Shown piece by piece: positions 37,611 to 38,048 of a stretch of DNA of 38,048 nucleotides. The notes beneath the pieces are model-generated. The model did no database searches and was not told where the DNA came from. It saw only the letters and a list, made by a program, of their open reading frames with translations. The position numbers were made by a program, and so were the translations under genes. Origin of the DNA: Planctomycetota bacterium (GTDB lineage: Bacteria > Planctomycetota > Phycisphaerae > UBA1845 > UTPLA1); contig JADJRI010000039.1 of assembly GCA_016712275.1 (NCBI GenBank), positions 1-38,048 on the forward strand. Reading direction: 5' to 3'. Each line of letters begins with the position of its first letter. The first letter of the stretch is position 1.

Positions 37611-38048
37611 ATGAACGTAACTCAGCATTGTCAGTTTTGCAACATCACAAACCACGACACGGCGAAGTATTGTGAAAAATGTGGAAGACCGCTCGGGGCC
37701 ACGCTGCTGCAAGGCCGAACTGTGGTCATCCCCAGGAACCCGCCTCCCGCAGGCGGCCAACTAGAGATCGATCCGAAAACCATCATCGATCGTGCAAGAA
37801 AGGCCTTCGGAGCCCGATCAACCGTCGTGGGCTATCCCTCAGTCCGAGGCAATATCACCACGCAGCACGAGGATATGTACCTGGTGGGCGACGTCTCATC
37901 CAGCATGGAAGAGGAGTTCGATCGGGGCATCTACAAGATTGAAGCACTTCGGCGCGCATCGGTCAGTCTTGTCCTAAATAAGAACCAGATCGATCCCGAA
38001 GATCGCATCGGCGTGATCACATTCTGCGAACAAGCCGACATTCTGCTT
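37611..38048 (+). CDS. TerY-like VWA protein with N-terminal zinc ribbon (3' end outside window)
   Basis: The frame is open to the end of the window (146 codons). The N-terminal zinc ribbon uses C7, C10, C21 and C24. After a linker the VWA domain begins, with metal-ion site DVSSS (94-98) and beta strand RIGVITF. AAGGAC precedes ATG 37611 at good spacing, 12 bases after the kinase stop. In the TerY-P triad a VWA protein is controlled by a kinase and a PP2C phosphatase, both encoded just upstream. The same zinc-ribbon style is present in the FHA and kinase proteins, which suggests a shared partner. Confidence 0.85.
   Translation, partial: MNVTQHCQFCNITNHDTAKYCEKCGRPLGATLLQGRTVVIPRNPPPAGGQLEIDPKTIIDRARKAFGARSTVVGYPSVRGNITTQHEDMYLVGDVSSSMEEEFDRGIYKIEALRRASVSLVLNKNQIDPEDRIGVITFCEQADILL

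Noticed and set aside
1..38048. Programmed frameshifting as the cause of all broken frames
   Set aside because: Breaks occur in unrelated genes and many lack slippery sequences. Assembly error is simpler. Only the IS A8 site is kept as a candidate.
1..38048. CRISPR arrays, tRNA or rRNA genes
   Set aside because: No regularly spaced repeats, cloverleaf-like segments or rRNA-like sequence were noticed by eye.

Overview
This window looks like accessory or mobile DNA from a Planctomycetota-like bacterium. The best lineage hint is a prepilin-type protein with the H-X9-DG C-terminal motif (25050-26041), a family greatly expanded in planctomycetes. No rRNA, tRNA or CRISPR array was seen, and no species can be named from the sequence. 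Many genes carry single-base frameshifts, about one every 2 kb, in genes of every kind. This looks more like an unpolished assembly than mass gene decay, so broken reading frames should be read with that in mind.

Region 1 (1-8.5 kb): the 3' end of a HerA/FtsK-like DNA translocase on the + strand faces a co-oriented minus-strand set. In transcription order this is a small conserved protein, a zinc-ribbon protein, a GHKL (Hsp90-like) ATPase, a CobS/MoxR-like AAA+ ATPase with an N-terminal zinc finger, a CobT-like metalloprotease-motif/VWA protein, a probable RAMA/DUF4357-like protein, a DUF6573 protein and a short ORF. CobS/CobT/GHKL/DUF6573 sets are typical plasmid or ICE cargo.

Region 2 (9.4-19.6 kb): a + strand defence-like operon encodes an Eco57I-type adenine methyltransferase (possible type IIG enzyme), an HD-domain phosphohydrolase of the dNTPase type, a YwgA/Panacea-like protein and a fused PLD-nuclease/SNF2-helicase. 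It resembles DISARM or restriction parts but lacks drmA and drmB.

Region 3 (19.6-26.6 kb): a mobile-element patchwork. An IS5-like element (972 bp, 16-bp inverted repeats, 9-bp target duplication) sits just behind the helicase. It is followed by a truncated HrgA-like gene, a minimal tyrosine recombinase and two small genes. One small gene is split by a 3459-bp ISL3-type unit bounded by a perfect 8-bp duplication. That unit carries a decayed ISL3 transposase, an IS4 fragment and the prepilin gene with a Fur-like operator. Removing the unit restores an uninterrupted 95-codon gene with a good ribosome binding site.

Region 4 (27.2-31.4 kb): an Orc1/Cdc6-like AAA+ ATPase with a small helical partner, then a divergent HTH-STAND NTPase-TPR protein of the kind seen in regulators and anti-phage sensors.

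Region 5 (31.7-38 kb): a tight + strand operon encodes a small membrane protein, a Cys-rich zinc protein, a HerA-like translocase with a winged helix, a PD-(D/E)XK-like protein, another small membrane protein, a PP2C phosphatase, a zinc-ribbon/FHA protein, a Ser/Thr kinase with zinc ribbons and FHA, and a zinc-ribbon/VWA protein running off the window. The kinase/phosphatase/VWA trio matches the TerY-P triad. Its coupling to a HerA translocase and a nuclease-like protein is the best candidate here for an undescribed phospho-regulated DNA-processing defence system.
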